Source of the DNA: Pleurocapsa sp. PCC 7319
Lineage (GTDB): Bacteria > Cyanobacteriota > Cyanobacteriia > Cyanobacteriales > Xenococcaceae
Assembly: GCF_000332195.1 (NCBI RefSeq)
Contig: NZ_KB235922.1
Location: 186,001 to 250,000, forward strand
Length of the DNA: 64,000 bases
Direction of reading: 5' to 3'
Both the position numbers and the translations under genes were made by a program. Below the pieces are notes generated by a model. That model had not been told where the DNA came from and made no database searches. It saw only the letters and a program-made list of their open reading frames with translations. Positions 1 through 9,900 of this stretch are shown piece after piece; the stretch's first letter is position 1, and each line of letters begins with the position of its first letter.

Positions 1-1932
1 CTAACTTCTACTAACTACAATGAACTGTCTACAGAAACTAGAGAACAAATCACCTCTGTAGATTTAGATGAAGTTCAGCTTAAGGTTTTAAAAAGTCCTA
101 AACTTATCTTGCGAACTGTTGAATCTCTTAAAAATCAATATTCAGCAATAAATTATCAAGAGATGATCGGCAATTTAACTATCGATATTAAAGAGCAATC
201 AGATCAACGAAATATTTTACTAGTGATGTATAAACATCACAACAAGCAACAAGTCTCAGATGTGATCGATAATCTTGCTCAAACATATATTGACTATAGT
301 TTGGAAAAACGTCAATCGGGAATTAAACGAGGGATTGCTTTTTTAGATCAACAAATACCCAAAGTAGACTTGCAAGTCAAAGAAATAGAGAATCAAATCA
401 GCGACTTAAGAAGTAAATATAATTTTATTGAGCCAAAAATTTCCATCGATCAAATTACAAATCGTTTAAATATTCTGGCTCAAGAACGTGAACAAAATAC
501 CATTAAACGTCAAGAATTACTCTTGAAGCTTAGAAATCTCGAACAAGAACTAAAACCACAATCCAATAACTCAACTACCGCAATTGAACTAGCTACTCCC
601 CGATATCTTGAATTACTCAATCAATTACGGAATACTGATGTTGAGATTGGCCGTAAGTCTGCTATTTTTACAAATAATAGTATTGAAATACAAACTTTAA
701 AACAAGAAAAACAACAAATTGCAGCTTTAATAGTTAAAGAAAGAGAGGCCATACGTCAAAAACTCGACAATCAAATAAAAATATTAGAAAATCGGCAACG
801 AACTATAACAGTAGAGATAACTAATCTTCAATCAAGACTTGAAGAATGGTCAACAATCTCCAGAGACTACAATCATCTTCAAGAAAAGTTAACTATAGCT
901 AACAATAAGCTTAATGAATTTACTCTACAAAAAGATGCTCTTCTCGTTGATGCAGCTCAACAAGAAGCTCCTTGGCAACTTTTAAGTCCAGTTACAGAAC
1001 CAAAAATTAACAATATTAGTACTATTAATTATTTAGCGCTAAGTTCTACTCTGGGCTTACTACTGGGAGTGGGAGCAGCTCTCGTTTTAGATAGTTCTCA
1101 AAAAATTATTTATACTTCTGGCAAAGTTGAAGAAATTACCAACTTACCTGTTCTAGGTACTATCCCTTATATTCCCAAGAGTAAGGATTGGTCATTTATT
1201 AGAGAAGCAAGACAACTACCACCACCAGAAGCAAAATTACAGGGATTAAAACAATCTTCCCCGAAGTTAGTTTCTCCAATGTCAATAGAAGCATTTCGCT
1301 CTTTTGCTGCTAATTTAAACCTTTTTAATTTCAATGCCAATCCAGAAGTTTCTTCAGATACTAGTCTTAAGTCTATAGTGATTACCTCTGCCATTCCCAG
1401 AGAAGGAAAATCTACTGTTGCTTTAAATCTTGCTAGAGCCTGTGCTTCTCTAGGAAAAAGAATTCTGCTAGTTGATACAGATTTACGTAGTACAGATTGC
1501 TTAACTAAAAGTTTTGGTCTAGAGTCAGAAATAGGCTTAAGTGATATCTTAAATCAAGACAATACTAATCTAGGGTTAGAATATATCCAGCAAATACCCT
1601 CAGAAGAAAATCTTTTTATTCTTACTTCTGGTTTTAATGCACTCGATACGGACTCTACTAAACTAGACCCTAGTCGATTACTAGTTTCAGGAAAAATGCA
1701 TCATTTGATGGAAGAAATAAAAACCCATTTCGACTTAGTTATTTATGATCTCTGTGCTATTACTGGCTTTGCTGACGTTAATTTACTTGCAGCCAAAACA
1801 GATGGAATTATAGTCGTAACCGGTTTAGGTAAGATACAAAGTATGGCACTAACTGAAGCCCTCAACCAATTAAGGCTTTGCCCAGCTCCCGTCTTAGGAG
1901 TAGCTGTTAACCAAGTGGTCAATAAAAGCTAG
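1..1932 (+). CDS. Wzc-type polysaccharide co-polymerase / BY-kinase-like ATPase, 5' partial
   Basis: The frame is open from the first base with no in-frame stop, so the gene begins left of the window; the first internal start-like codon is TTG at 109. Wzc-family proteins control export and chain length of exopolysaccharide at the inner membrane. Visible parts in order: the end of a Wzz-type region, a long Q/E/K/L-rich helical coiled coil (about 300-960), the second membrane helix (about 1021-1090, SSTLGLLLGVGAALVLD), and a cytoplasmic CpsD/CapB-type P-loop ATPase with Walker A IPREGKST (about 1390-1420) and Walker A' ILLVDTDLR (about 1461-1488). The Walker B segment reads LVIYDLCAI where the family usually has a D-x-P-P motif, and there is no tyrosine-rich tail. 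It may therefore be a co-polymerase without classical tail autophosphorylation. Neighbouring polysaccharide genes, if any, lie outside the window. Confidence 0.88.
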   Translation, partial: LTSTNYNELSTETREQITSVDLDEVQLKVLKSPKLILRTVESLKNQYSAINYQEMIGNLTIDIKEQSDQRNILLVMYKHHNKQQVSDVIDNLAQTYIDYSLEKRQSGIKRGIAFLDQQIPKVDLQVKEIENQISDLRSKYNFIEPKISIDQITNRLNILAQEREQNTIKRQELLLKLRNLEQELKPQSNNSTTAIELATPRYLELLNQLRNTDVEIGRKSAIFTNNSIEIQTLKQEKQQIAALIVKEREAIRQKLDNQIKILENRQRTITVEITNLQSRLEEWSTISRDYNHLQEKLTIANNKLNEFTLQKDALLVDAAQQEAPWQLLSPVTEPKINNISTINYLALSSTLGLLLGVGAALVLDSSQKIIYTSGKVEEITNLPVLGTIPYIPKSKDWSFIREARQLPPPEAKLQGLKQSSPKLVSPMSIEAFRSFAANLNLFNFNANPEVSSDTSLKSIVITSAIPREGKSTVALNLARACASLGKRILLVDTDLRSTDCLTKSFGLESEIGLSDILNQDNTNLGLEYIQQIPSEENLFILTSGFNALDTDSTKLDPSRLLVSGKMHHLMEEIKTHFDLVIYDLCAITGFADVNLLAAKTDGIIVVTGLGKIQSMALTEALNQLRLCPAPVLGVAVNQVVNKS

Positions 1933-1960
1933 ATTTTTTGGTTCTGCCGAACTTGAATAA

Positions 1961-2641
1961 TCATTTGCGAGATTTTGATTTTCTTCTCATGGGTACAAAA
2001 CGAACTGGAATAGTGCTTTTTTCAATTATCTGATCCTCTGTTTTGGTTAACACCACTATTTGCTGAGACCACGTACCCACAGGAATGATCAATTTACAGT
2101 TATTTGCTAGTTGATCGATTAAGGTTTTGGGTATATGTTTCGGAGCCGCGGTGACAATAATTGCGTTGTAAGGAGCGTGTTCCGCCCAGCCTTGGTATCC
2201 ATCACCAGTTTTTATTTTGATGTTGTAGTAACCAAGTTTACTAAGAGTTAAACGAGCTTTTTCAGCTAGTTGGGGAGTAATTTCGATAGAATAGACTTTT
2301 TGGGCGATTTCTCCCAGTATTGCCCCTTGATATCCACAACCAGTGCCGATTTCTAAAACTTTTGCTTTGGGAGAAATTTCAGCTGCTTCAGTCATGTAAG
2401 CTACGATGTAGGGCTGGGAAATAGTTTGGTTATGACCGATAGGCAAGGGTTGATCGCTGTAGGCTAAATCTCTCCACGATGAGTCAACAAATTCATGGCG
2501 GGGCACTTTGGACATTGCGGCTAAAACTCGCTCATCTTTGATACCGCGATCGCGTAGCTGATATTCAACCATTTGTCTTCTCTGCAACTCAAATTTATCT
2601 TCAGCAGTTGTAGAGTCACTAGTTATAATTTTGGAATTCAT
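1961..2641 (-). CDS. pcm: Protein-L-isoaspartate O-methyltransferase
   Basis: SAM-dependent repair enzyme that methylates isoaspartyl residues in aged proteins. The 226-residue product covers the whole PCMT fold. The family loop PIGHNQTISQP is at about 67-77, and SAM-binding motif I, VLEIGTGCGYQ, at about 95-105. Later strands include AIIVTAAPKHIP and LIIPVGTWSQQ. The first roughly 23 residues precede the usual family start (MVEYQLRDRGI), so an internal start at Met24 is possible. It converges on the kinase-like gene at the window's left edge with a gap under 30 bases, and no partner is obvious. Confidence 0.93.
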   Translation of the reverse strand: MNSKIITSDSTTAEDKFELQRRQMVEYQLRDRGIKDERVLAAMSKVPRHEFVDSSWRDLAYSDQPLPIGHNQTISQPYIVAYMTEAAEISPKAKVLEIGTGCGYQGAILGEIAQKVYSIEITPQLAEKARLTLSKLGYYNIKIKTGDGYQGWAEHAPYNAIIVTAAPKHIPKTLIDQLANNCKLIIPVGTWSQQIVVLTKTEDQIIEKSTIPVRFVPMRRKSKSRK

Positions 2642-2961
2642 AACAATTTTTATCTCTGAATTACAATATTTTTCGAGTAGATCAGAGCGATTTTTTGGTA
2701 ATTTCTCCTGACTACATCGAGGTAAGAACTTTTTATGCTTTCTGCCTTATTCAACTATTAAATAACTTACAGGAACAAGATTTAGTCCGAATCACTCTAA
2801 TTTCCACTTGAACTACATTTACAATTCTAGAAAGATAGTTTGAGAGAGTTGTGAAAGTTTAATAACTATTACTATTAAAATAGTGCTTTGTGTATTAATT
2901 AAAACTTGACAGACCGAGATCTAGACTCAATCAAAGTTAATTGTGGCGAAAAGAAGTTAAG
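2642..2961. other. Intergenic stretch with nothing recognised
   Basis: About 320 AT-rich bases between pcm and the APH-like gene, which lies further upstream on the same strand. It should carry the pcm promoter, but I see no convincing -35/-10 pair, hairpin, repeat or coding remnant. Confidence 0.5.
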
Positions 2962-3954
2962 TCAAAATAATTGCCACTCTTTACTACTTAACCTTTTAAG
3001 CTGTTGGAGACGTTTACTACAATAGCAATTATCTAATCTTGACCAGTTGTGGATTGCTGCTGCATTAATACTTATCGCCCAAGCCCAAATATGAGCCATT
3101 TGGGTTGCGGCTTGTAGAGATTCTGTTTCTGAATCGGTAAGTTTTTGGATTGTTTGGTAGCCAGCAAAGAAGGCATCTCTAACTTTTCGATTCATTCCCG
3201 CGCCAAGTGAAACTTGAAGAAACTTGGCAATATCAAAAATACGCCAACCATAACCACATTGATCAAAATCAAATAAAGTAATCTGATTATCGGCGGTAAA
3301 GTGAACGTTCCCACTATGAGGATCGCCCCAACAAACACTCCAAAATGGGGCTGTTTGCTCAAGACAGGATAGCTGCTGTTTAATCTTGGCAATAGTATTG
3401 GTTAGATAGCTTAGATCTTTATTTATGTCGCTTAGACAAGGACTGATAACTTCAAGTGAATCATCGAGCAGATGTTTGAAATTTAAAGGCTGTCGAGGAG
3501 TTTGACTATTAAACTTCAAGGAGGTTTGATGAATTCTGCCCAAAGTCTGACCCAAAATATTACTTTGGTCAATACTCAAGTCTCCTAAGGGCACTTCTCC
3601 TGGTGCGAAGCGAAATAATGCACCATAGCGATCGCCTTCTACAGCATTAATGGTTACAAATAGCTTGCCATCTTTGGTTTTTAAGGGATTAGCAACAGGA
3701 ATATGGTGTTGAAAAAGGAAATCAAGAAATTCTAGCTCGAACTGAATATCGGACTTAGAACGCCAGTGATGATGAGAAACTTTTAAGATGTAAGATTGGG
3801 CTGCTGTTTCTATCAGATAGATATCACTTAAACCACGATTCCAAAATAGACACCGATCTATTGCTCCTAGTTCATACTTGGGAAGCACCCCCTCGATTAA
3901 GGCTTGAGGAGATAAAGTTGAGTAGATGGCGGGAAATACACCCATAGCTACCAT
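2962..3954 (-). CDS. Aminoglycoside phosphotransferase (APH) family kinase
   Basis: Small-molecule kinase of the APH/choline-kinase/homoserine-kinase II superfamily; the substrate cannot be told from sequence. The 330-residue protein has the N-lobe lysine strand (YILKVS, about 55-60), the catalytic-loop aspartate and asparagine in WGDPHSGN (Asp211, Asn216), and the metal-binding DFDQCGYGWRIFD (229-241). The usual HGD of the catalytic loop is WGD here, so the first histidine is replaced. Family relatives include fructosamine and homoserine kinases; antibiotic resistance is not implied. It stands alone between pcm and tRNA-fMet. Confidence 0.8.
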   Translation of the reverse strand: MVAMGVFPAIYSTLSPQALIEGVLPKYELGAIDRCLFWNRGLSDIYLIETAAQSYILKVSHHHWRSKSDIQFELEFLDFLFQHHIPVANPLKTKDGKLFVTINAVEGDRYGALFRFAPGEVPLGDLSIDQSNILGQTLGRIHQTSLKFNSQTPRQPLNFKHLLDDSLEVISPCLSDINKDLSYLTNTIAKIKQQLSCLEQTAPFWSVCWGDPHSGNVHFTADNQITLFDFDQCGYGWRIFDIAKFLQVSLGAGMNRKVRDAFFAGYQTIQKLTDSETESLQAATQMAHIWAWAISINAAAIHNWSRLDNCYCSKRLQQLKRLSSKEWQLF

Positions 3955-4184
3955 CGATAATTAGACCCTTTACTAACTGCAGATTAATTTGCTCAAAGCA
4001 GCAATTTGATCGTAAAGTAAGCACTAAAACTTGCTTGCTGACCTAAATCCTTGCTGTTGACCAAGGCTAAATGATATATATTTATCCAAATTACCTGCTA
4101 TCTAGTCCAATTTAAGTATCAAATGATACTAAAGCCATATTGAATAGTTTATATAACCTTAAGGATATTGACTAATTCTTGAAA

Positions 4185-4258
<74 letters not shown>

Positions 4259-4346
4259 TTGCTTGAGCTAGCATAACACACTTTAAAAAGAAAAAACAAT
4301 TCTCGACAAATTACCTTCTTGGTAAATAGAAAATTTTTGATTCTGG

Positions 4347-5219
4347 CTAAACGCGTTTGCCCCATGCCACACAAAAAATCACCCCTGCTGCAAAACCCAA
4401 GGTTTTAATCGTTAAAGGTTCACCGAGTAACACTGCTGATGCCAAAATTGTCAAAAAAGGTTGAATTAGTTGAATTTGGCTGACACGAGAGATTCCCCCG
4501 ATAGACAACCCACGATACCAAGCAATAAAACCCAAAAACATACTAAAAAAGCTTACGTAGAAAAAACCTATCCAAGCATTGATAGAAATAGAATGTACCG
4601 AGCTAGGAAAATGTTTAAGTGAAATCGGTAGTAAAACGGGTGTAGAGAGTATGAGCGACCAACAGATAACTTGCCAGGAGCCAAAAGTACGAGCTAAAAT
4701 AGCACCTTCAGCATATCCTATACTTGCGGCTACAACTGCACCCAACAAAGCTAAAGCTGCTAAACTAATTGACCCTGCACCAGACATAAGAGCAAAGCTA
4801 ATTATCAACCCGCTTCCCATTAGTGCAAAAATCCAAAAAGACTTGGAGACTTGTTCGCCACCTCGCCAAACACCAAAGAAAGCAGTTACTAGTGGTAAAA
4901 GTCCCACAATCACTGCTCCATAAGAAGCGGGAGCGTCACGCATGGCGATCGCCGAAAGCAAAGGAAATCCAATTATCACCCCAGCAACAACAACAACAAA
5001 TCTAGGAAGAAATCTCCAAGGAGGTATAGTTTGACGAGTTACAACTACAAGAATTAAGGATAAACCTGCCGCTAAAACTGCTCGACCAAGACCAACAAAA
5101 ACTGGATCTAATTCCGCAACAGCAAGACGAGTAGCTGGTAGAGTAAGACTAAAAATTAGTACGCCTAAAAATCCGTATACTAAACCTATCGACTCTTTTT
5201 GAGATTGTGAATACAGCAT
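4347..5219 (-). CDS. EamA/DMT-family inner-membrane exporter
   Basis: Drug/metabolite transporter of ten predicted membrane helices built as two EamA repeats in 290 residues. The first repeat begins GLVYGFLGVLIFSLTLPATR and the second lies in the C-terminal half (FYVSFFSMFLGFIAWYRGLS, then QLIQPFLTILASAVLLGEPLT), the typical end of an EamA repeat with its conserved GE. Substrates in this family are often amino acids or other metabolites. The divergently oriented neighbour at 5449 is a MocR-type regulator, a common arrangement in which the regulator controls the exporter, so amino-acid-like or vitamin-B6-linked export is a reasonable inference. Confidence 0.9.
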   Translation of the reverse strand: MLYSQSQKESIGLVYGFLGVLIFSLTLPATRLAVAELDPVFVGLGRAVLAAGLSLILVVVTRQTIPPWRFLPRFVVVVAGVIIGFPLLSAIAMRDAPASYGAVIVGLLPLVTAFFGVWRGGEQVSKSFWIFALMGSGLIISFALMSGAGSISLAALALLGAVVAASIGYAEGAILARTFGSWQVICWSLILSTPVLLPISLKHFPSSVHSISINAWIGFFYVSFFSMFLGFIAWYRGLSIGGISRVSQIQLIQPFLTILASAVLLGEPLTIKTLGFAAGVIFCVAWGKRV

Positions 5220-5222
5220 TGC

Positions 5223-5435
5223 TTATTTGTCTTTAAAGTGAGAAGGTTTCATTTTTAAGTTCTCAGTTATGATGCCTACTATTACTATTGCTAAATCAAT
5301 TAAGAATAAGAAGATACAAAATATTTGATTTATGGCTAGTACAGTTAACGTATTTTGCAGCTGTTCTATTAAAAATCCACCAAAACTGTACCAGTAGGTT
5401 ATTAAAAAGATCGCGTAATATAACTGAAGACGCAC
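5223..5435 (-). CDS. Possible small membrane protein upstream of the EamA gene
   Basis: A 70-codon frame with a GTG start, very hydrophobic, with two possible membrane helices and a basic tail ending KPSHFKDK. It ends 3 bases before the EamA start, which would allow translational coupling. Against it, the GTG has no Shine-Dalgarno sequence and lies only 14 bases from the divergent MocR start, so the frame would occupy the whole shared promoter region. I do not recognise the family. It may simply be the AT-rich divergent promoter. Confidence 0.25.
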   Translation of the reverse strand: MRLQLYYAIFLITYWYSFGGFLIEQLQNTLTVLAINQIFCIFLFLIDLAIVIVGIITENLKMKPSHFKDK

Positions 5436-5448
5436 AGAGGAAGCAAAA

Positions 5449-6903
5449 ATGAGAATTCCTATTAATCGTCAGGCAGTAAAGCCAGTTTATTTACAAATTC
5501 GCGATCGCTTTAGTCGTTTAATTAAGTCGGGAACTTTAAAAACTGGAGATCGCCTTCCTTCAATTCGCTCTTTGGCTAAAAATATTCAGGTTAATAAATT
5601 AACTGTTATTGAGGCTTATAACATTTTAGAAGCAGATGGTTTAATTCATGCAAGTCCAGGCTCTGGATACTTTGTTAACCCAGAAATCCTTATTGATCTT
5701 CCATCTCAATCTAACTTTGCTCCAGAACAAAAAGTCATTATTCCTCAACAAAAAAGTGCTTCCTTCTTTGATATTTATCAACTTTCGGTACAAGCAAAAA
5801 GTCAGCCTGGAGCAATTGATTTTAGTAGTGGCTTTCCTATCTCATCTGGATTAAAAGATTTACAGCGTCATGCCAGACGAGCCATGAAAAAGGTAACAGA
5901 AACTTTATTTAACTATGACTTTCCTCAAGGACAACTTGTTTTAAGACAACAAATTGCCAAGATGCTGATCCAATTGGGATTGGAATTATCTCCTGAAAAT
6001 CTAATTATTACTAACGGATCGAAGCAAGGTCTATCTCTAGTACTGAATCACTATCTTCAGCCTGGAGACTGGATAATAACCGAAAGTCCCACATATTATG
6101 GTTCTTTAGAAATTATTGAAAATATTGGAGCCAGAATTATTGGTATTCCGATGCAGGGTTCAGGAATCAATTTAGAGCTTCTAGAACAGTATTTACAAAG
6201 CCATCATCCCAAATTAATTTATACTGTATCTACGTTACAAAATCCTACTGGAATCACCACTACACTTCAGCATCGTCAGCAATTATTAGCCTTAGCCGAA
6301 CAACACAATTGTTTGATTTTAGAAGATAATGCCTACGAAGGTTTAAACTTTGAGCCTGTTCCTCCACCGATAAAATCCTTAGATGACAGTGATGCAGTTA
6401 TCTACACTGGTACATTTTCCAAAACTTTGATGCCTGGATTAAGAGTTGGGTACATTCTCGCCACAGGAAAACATTATCGTCCTTTGTTAGAACAAAAATT
6501 ATTTCACGATCTTCACGTTTCTACCGTTTCTCAGGCAATTGTCAGCGAATATCTCGCGTCAGGACATCATCGTCATCATCTTAATCATCTGCGAGCTAGC
6601 AATCTGTGCAGTCGTAACGCCATGCTGCAAGCATTAGAAGGTTGTTTTCCCGAAGAAGCTACTTGGACTGTACCTAATGGCGGCTTATTTCTCTGGGTGC
6701 AGCTACCTGCTGAAATTTCTCTAGTTTCAATTGCTCGTCAAGCTTGGTCAGAAAATGTATTTGTTTATCCAGGTATGCCGTTTTTTCCAGGTCAAAAAGG
6801 ATACAATGCATTACGTCTAAACTTTTCCCATTCTCCTGAAATAATTGAGCAGGGTATTGCAATCTTAGGAAAGTTGTTGAAAAAACATCTAGTTAAAATT
6901 TAA
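5449..6903 (+). CDS. MocR/PdxR-type regulator (GntR helix-turn-helix plus aminotransferase domain)
   Basis: Transcription factor whose C-terminal fold-type-I aminotransferase domain senses PLP or an amino-acid ligand. Residues about 10-75 form the GntR winged helix (YLQIRDRFSRLIKSGTL, then LPSIRSLAKNIQVNK). The rest is a class I aminotransferase, with the PLP Schiff-base lysine expected at Lys325 in TGTFSKTLMPGLRVGYI and the cofactor-binding NPTG motif in LQNPTGITTT. An AGAGGA ribosome-binding site lies 8 bases before the ATG. It is divergent from the EamA exporter and probably controls it and itself from the intervening 230 bases. Confidence 0.92.
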   Translation: MRIPINRQAVKPVYLQIRDRFSRLIKSGTLKTGDRLPSIRSLAKNIQVNKLTVIEAYNILEADGLIHASPGSGYFVNPEILIDLPSQSNFAPEQKVIIPQQKSASFFDIYQLSVQAKSQPGAIDFSSGFPISSGLKDLQRHARRAMKKVTETLFNYDFPQGQLVLRQQIAKMLIQLGLELSPENLIITNGSKQGLSLVLNHYLQPGDWIITESPTYYGSLEIIENIGARIIGIPMQGSGINLELLEQYLQSHHPKLIYTVSTLQNPTGITTTLQHRQQLLALAEQHNCLILEDNAYEGLNFEPVPPPIKSLDDSDAVIYTGTFSKTLMPGLRVGYILATGKHYRPLLEQKLFHDLHVSTVSQAIVSEYLASGHHRHHLNHLRASNLCSRNAMLQALEGCFPEEATWTVPNGGLFLWVQLPAEISLVSIARQAWSENVFVYPGMPFFPGQKGYNALRLNFSHSPEIIEQGIAILGKLLKKHLVKI

Positions 6904-6949
6904 GATGATCTACACAAAACTGTTAATTATTTTTTATTTTTGATGAATC

Positions 6950-9900
6950 TTATAGGCAGATTTTTTGTTCACTCTGTTTCACACTAGGATTATTTGTCAG
7001 ATAGTCAGACAAGCGATCGCATCCTTGAGTTAAGAGATTATCTAAGTCCAGGTTCCAGGAAAATAGACCTTGTTGTTCTTCAGCACTAATTATTGACTGA
7101 TCGTCGCTACTAAATGCCAGACTATTAATTTGGCTAGTATGTCCTCGAAGATTTTTGATTAGTCTTCCTGTTTCGGTATTCCAAAGTTTAATCTGGCGAT
7201 CGCCACTTCCGGTCGCTAACAGAGTACCATCAGAATTAAAGCTAATCGTAGTTACACCATCCTGATGTCCTGTAAGAGTTTGTAATAGCTGGTTGGTTTT
7301 TCCTTGTATCCTCCAGATTTTAACGGTATTATCCCAACTAGCTGAAGCCAAGATTTCGCCGTCAGGAGAGAATTCTAAGGAGGTAATAGCTAGATCGTGG
7401 GCATCAATAGTTTGTAAAAATTCTCCGGCGATCGTCCAGAGTTTAATCATGTTGTCGTATCCAGCGGAAGCAATGAAATTGCCATCGGGACTAACAGTAA
7501 CAGTTTTGATACTATCTTTGTGTCCTTTTAGGGTTTTAATTAGTTTTGGTTCACCCTCTAAATTCCACAGTTTAAGAGTTTTATCTTCGCTACCAGAGAT
7601 TAAAATTTTACTATCGGGACTAAAGACAATACTATTGATTCCATCCTGATGACCTTTCAGCTTATCTACTAAATCACCATTTTCCGCATTCCAAAGCTTA
7701 ATAGTTTTATCCCAACTTGCCGAGACAATAAATTTACCATCAGGACTATATTTGATTTGTGAAATAGCTTCATCATGTCCTGATATAGAGTGAAAAAGTT
7801 TGTGGGCGTCACCAGAATGATTACGCCAAATTTTAATCTTGCCATCCCAATCGGCTGTAGCAAATGTACCAGAGGAGATGGGTGAAACTGCAACACTATA
7901 AATTCCCTCTGCTTTTTCTAAATAGCGATTAAAAACTTGCCAGATTCTGACAGTTTTATCGACACCAGTAGAAATTAGTTTATATCTTTGGCTGTCTTGA
8001 TTCGGAATAAACTCAACGTCCGATACTTCTCCTGTATGTCCGCTTAAAGTTTGCTGCAAAATACCATCCTTACTCCAGATGTTAACGTTGCCATCAATAG
8101 TCGCAGTGGCTAATAATTCTCCATCAGGACTAATACTGACGCTGTTAACTGGTTCTGAATGAGAGTAAGAACTAATTATTTGATTATCTGATTTTGACCG
8201 TAGTTGCACTAGACCATCATTATTAGTAGAAACCAGGTAGGCACTATGTTTGGGAGTAAGCTTGTTTTTGGCTGAATAAATAGGATTGATAATTTGACTC
8301 GGATTACCATCTAAGGTTAAAGCAATCGGATTTGCTTGTGCTTGTTCCGCAGTTAAAGTATCGAGTAAAGTACCATCATGTTGCCAAACTTTTATAGTTT
8401 GATCGTCACTAGCAGTAGCGATTAATTGCCCATCATTGCTAATGCTGACAGCATTAACTTTTTGACTATGACCTTCAAGACGATTTAATTCCTGAGTGCC
8501 ATAAATCGACTGTTGCAGAGTAGCAGTAGTTTGAGCTTGGGTATCTTGCCAATTATCTTGACCGACTAAAAATTCACCTAAACTATTGATTTTGCCTAAT
8601 TCTTTTGCTGCTTTAACACTAGTAGCCAAAGATTCTAACTGTTGATTCGACAATAATTGCGCTTCAGCAATAGCATTTAAACTGTCGATATTTTCAAGTT
8701 GAGTAATTAGTTTTTGGCGATATGCAGTGACACCAAAAGCAGTAGCCGCTAAACCCAATACACCAAGGGTAGCAGCAGTAATTTGTGCTTTACGTAAGCG
8801 TCTTTTTGCTTCTCGTTGTTCAGCAAGCCTGGCATCAATACAACTAGCGACATATTCTTTGGCAGTATCGGACAACTCGTCGGTGTATTTAACAAATATT
8901 TCTTCTGCTTCTGCTAAACGTACACCTCGCAAGAGAAAATCATCCTGTTTATTTTTTTGCAACCATAAAACTGCTGCTTGTTCGATCTGACGTTGCGATC
9001 GCAACCTACTTCTATTTTCTTCTAACCACCAACGCAAACTTGACCAGTGACGAATCAGGATTTCGTGGACAACTTCTACTGTTGCTTCCTGGCGCATCGC
9101 CTCCATAAATAGTTCATCGTCAGCCGGCGGAGAGTCGGCACTGCGACTCTGTCCAATATTTGTGCCGTTATCTAGGTTAACTACTAATAATTTGGCATCT
9201 GTGAGTACCCGTAAGGTTTTATCGATCAAAGCCTCGGGATATTTAGCTACGACTAAATTAGATTTAGTAATCCGACGACGGGTATCTTCTGTCCCTTCTC
9301 CTAACTGAGTCAGGTTGAGGAAAATCCATCTCGCACAATCTTGCGATTCACTATCGAGATTATCGTATACTGCCTGGGCTTGCCTTTCTAATGCACCCTT
9401 GATACCCCCTAATTCTTGATAGGCTTTAAGGGTTAAATTTCCATTTTGGCGACGTTCCCACAGTTGTTGCAAAGCAAACTGTAATAGCGGTAGATCCCCT
9501 GCGGAACGGTCTAAGTCCTGTAATAATACTTCGACTAAACCAGATTCAACTTTTAAACCTACTTGTTCAGCAGGTTTGACGATCGCACTGCGGTAATCTT
9601 CTTCTGTCAGATACGGGGGGACTAAAACGCTGTCTTTTTGCAATATCTGTGCTAACTCAGGTATTTCTAAACAAGAAGCCACAAAATCTGCTCTAATAGT
9701 TAAGACTAATTTAAAGCGATCGCCCGCGTATTTAATTGCTCCCAGTATTAAATCAATAAATTCTTGACGTTCACTATCTCCCGCCAGGGTAAACAACTCC
9801 TCAAACTGATCGATTACTAGCAATACCATTGGTTCCGTCCGAGTTCGTAACCAACGCACAAATCCCTCTACACCCTGATAAAGTAAGCCCTCAATTTGAA

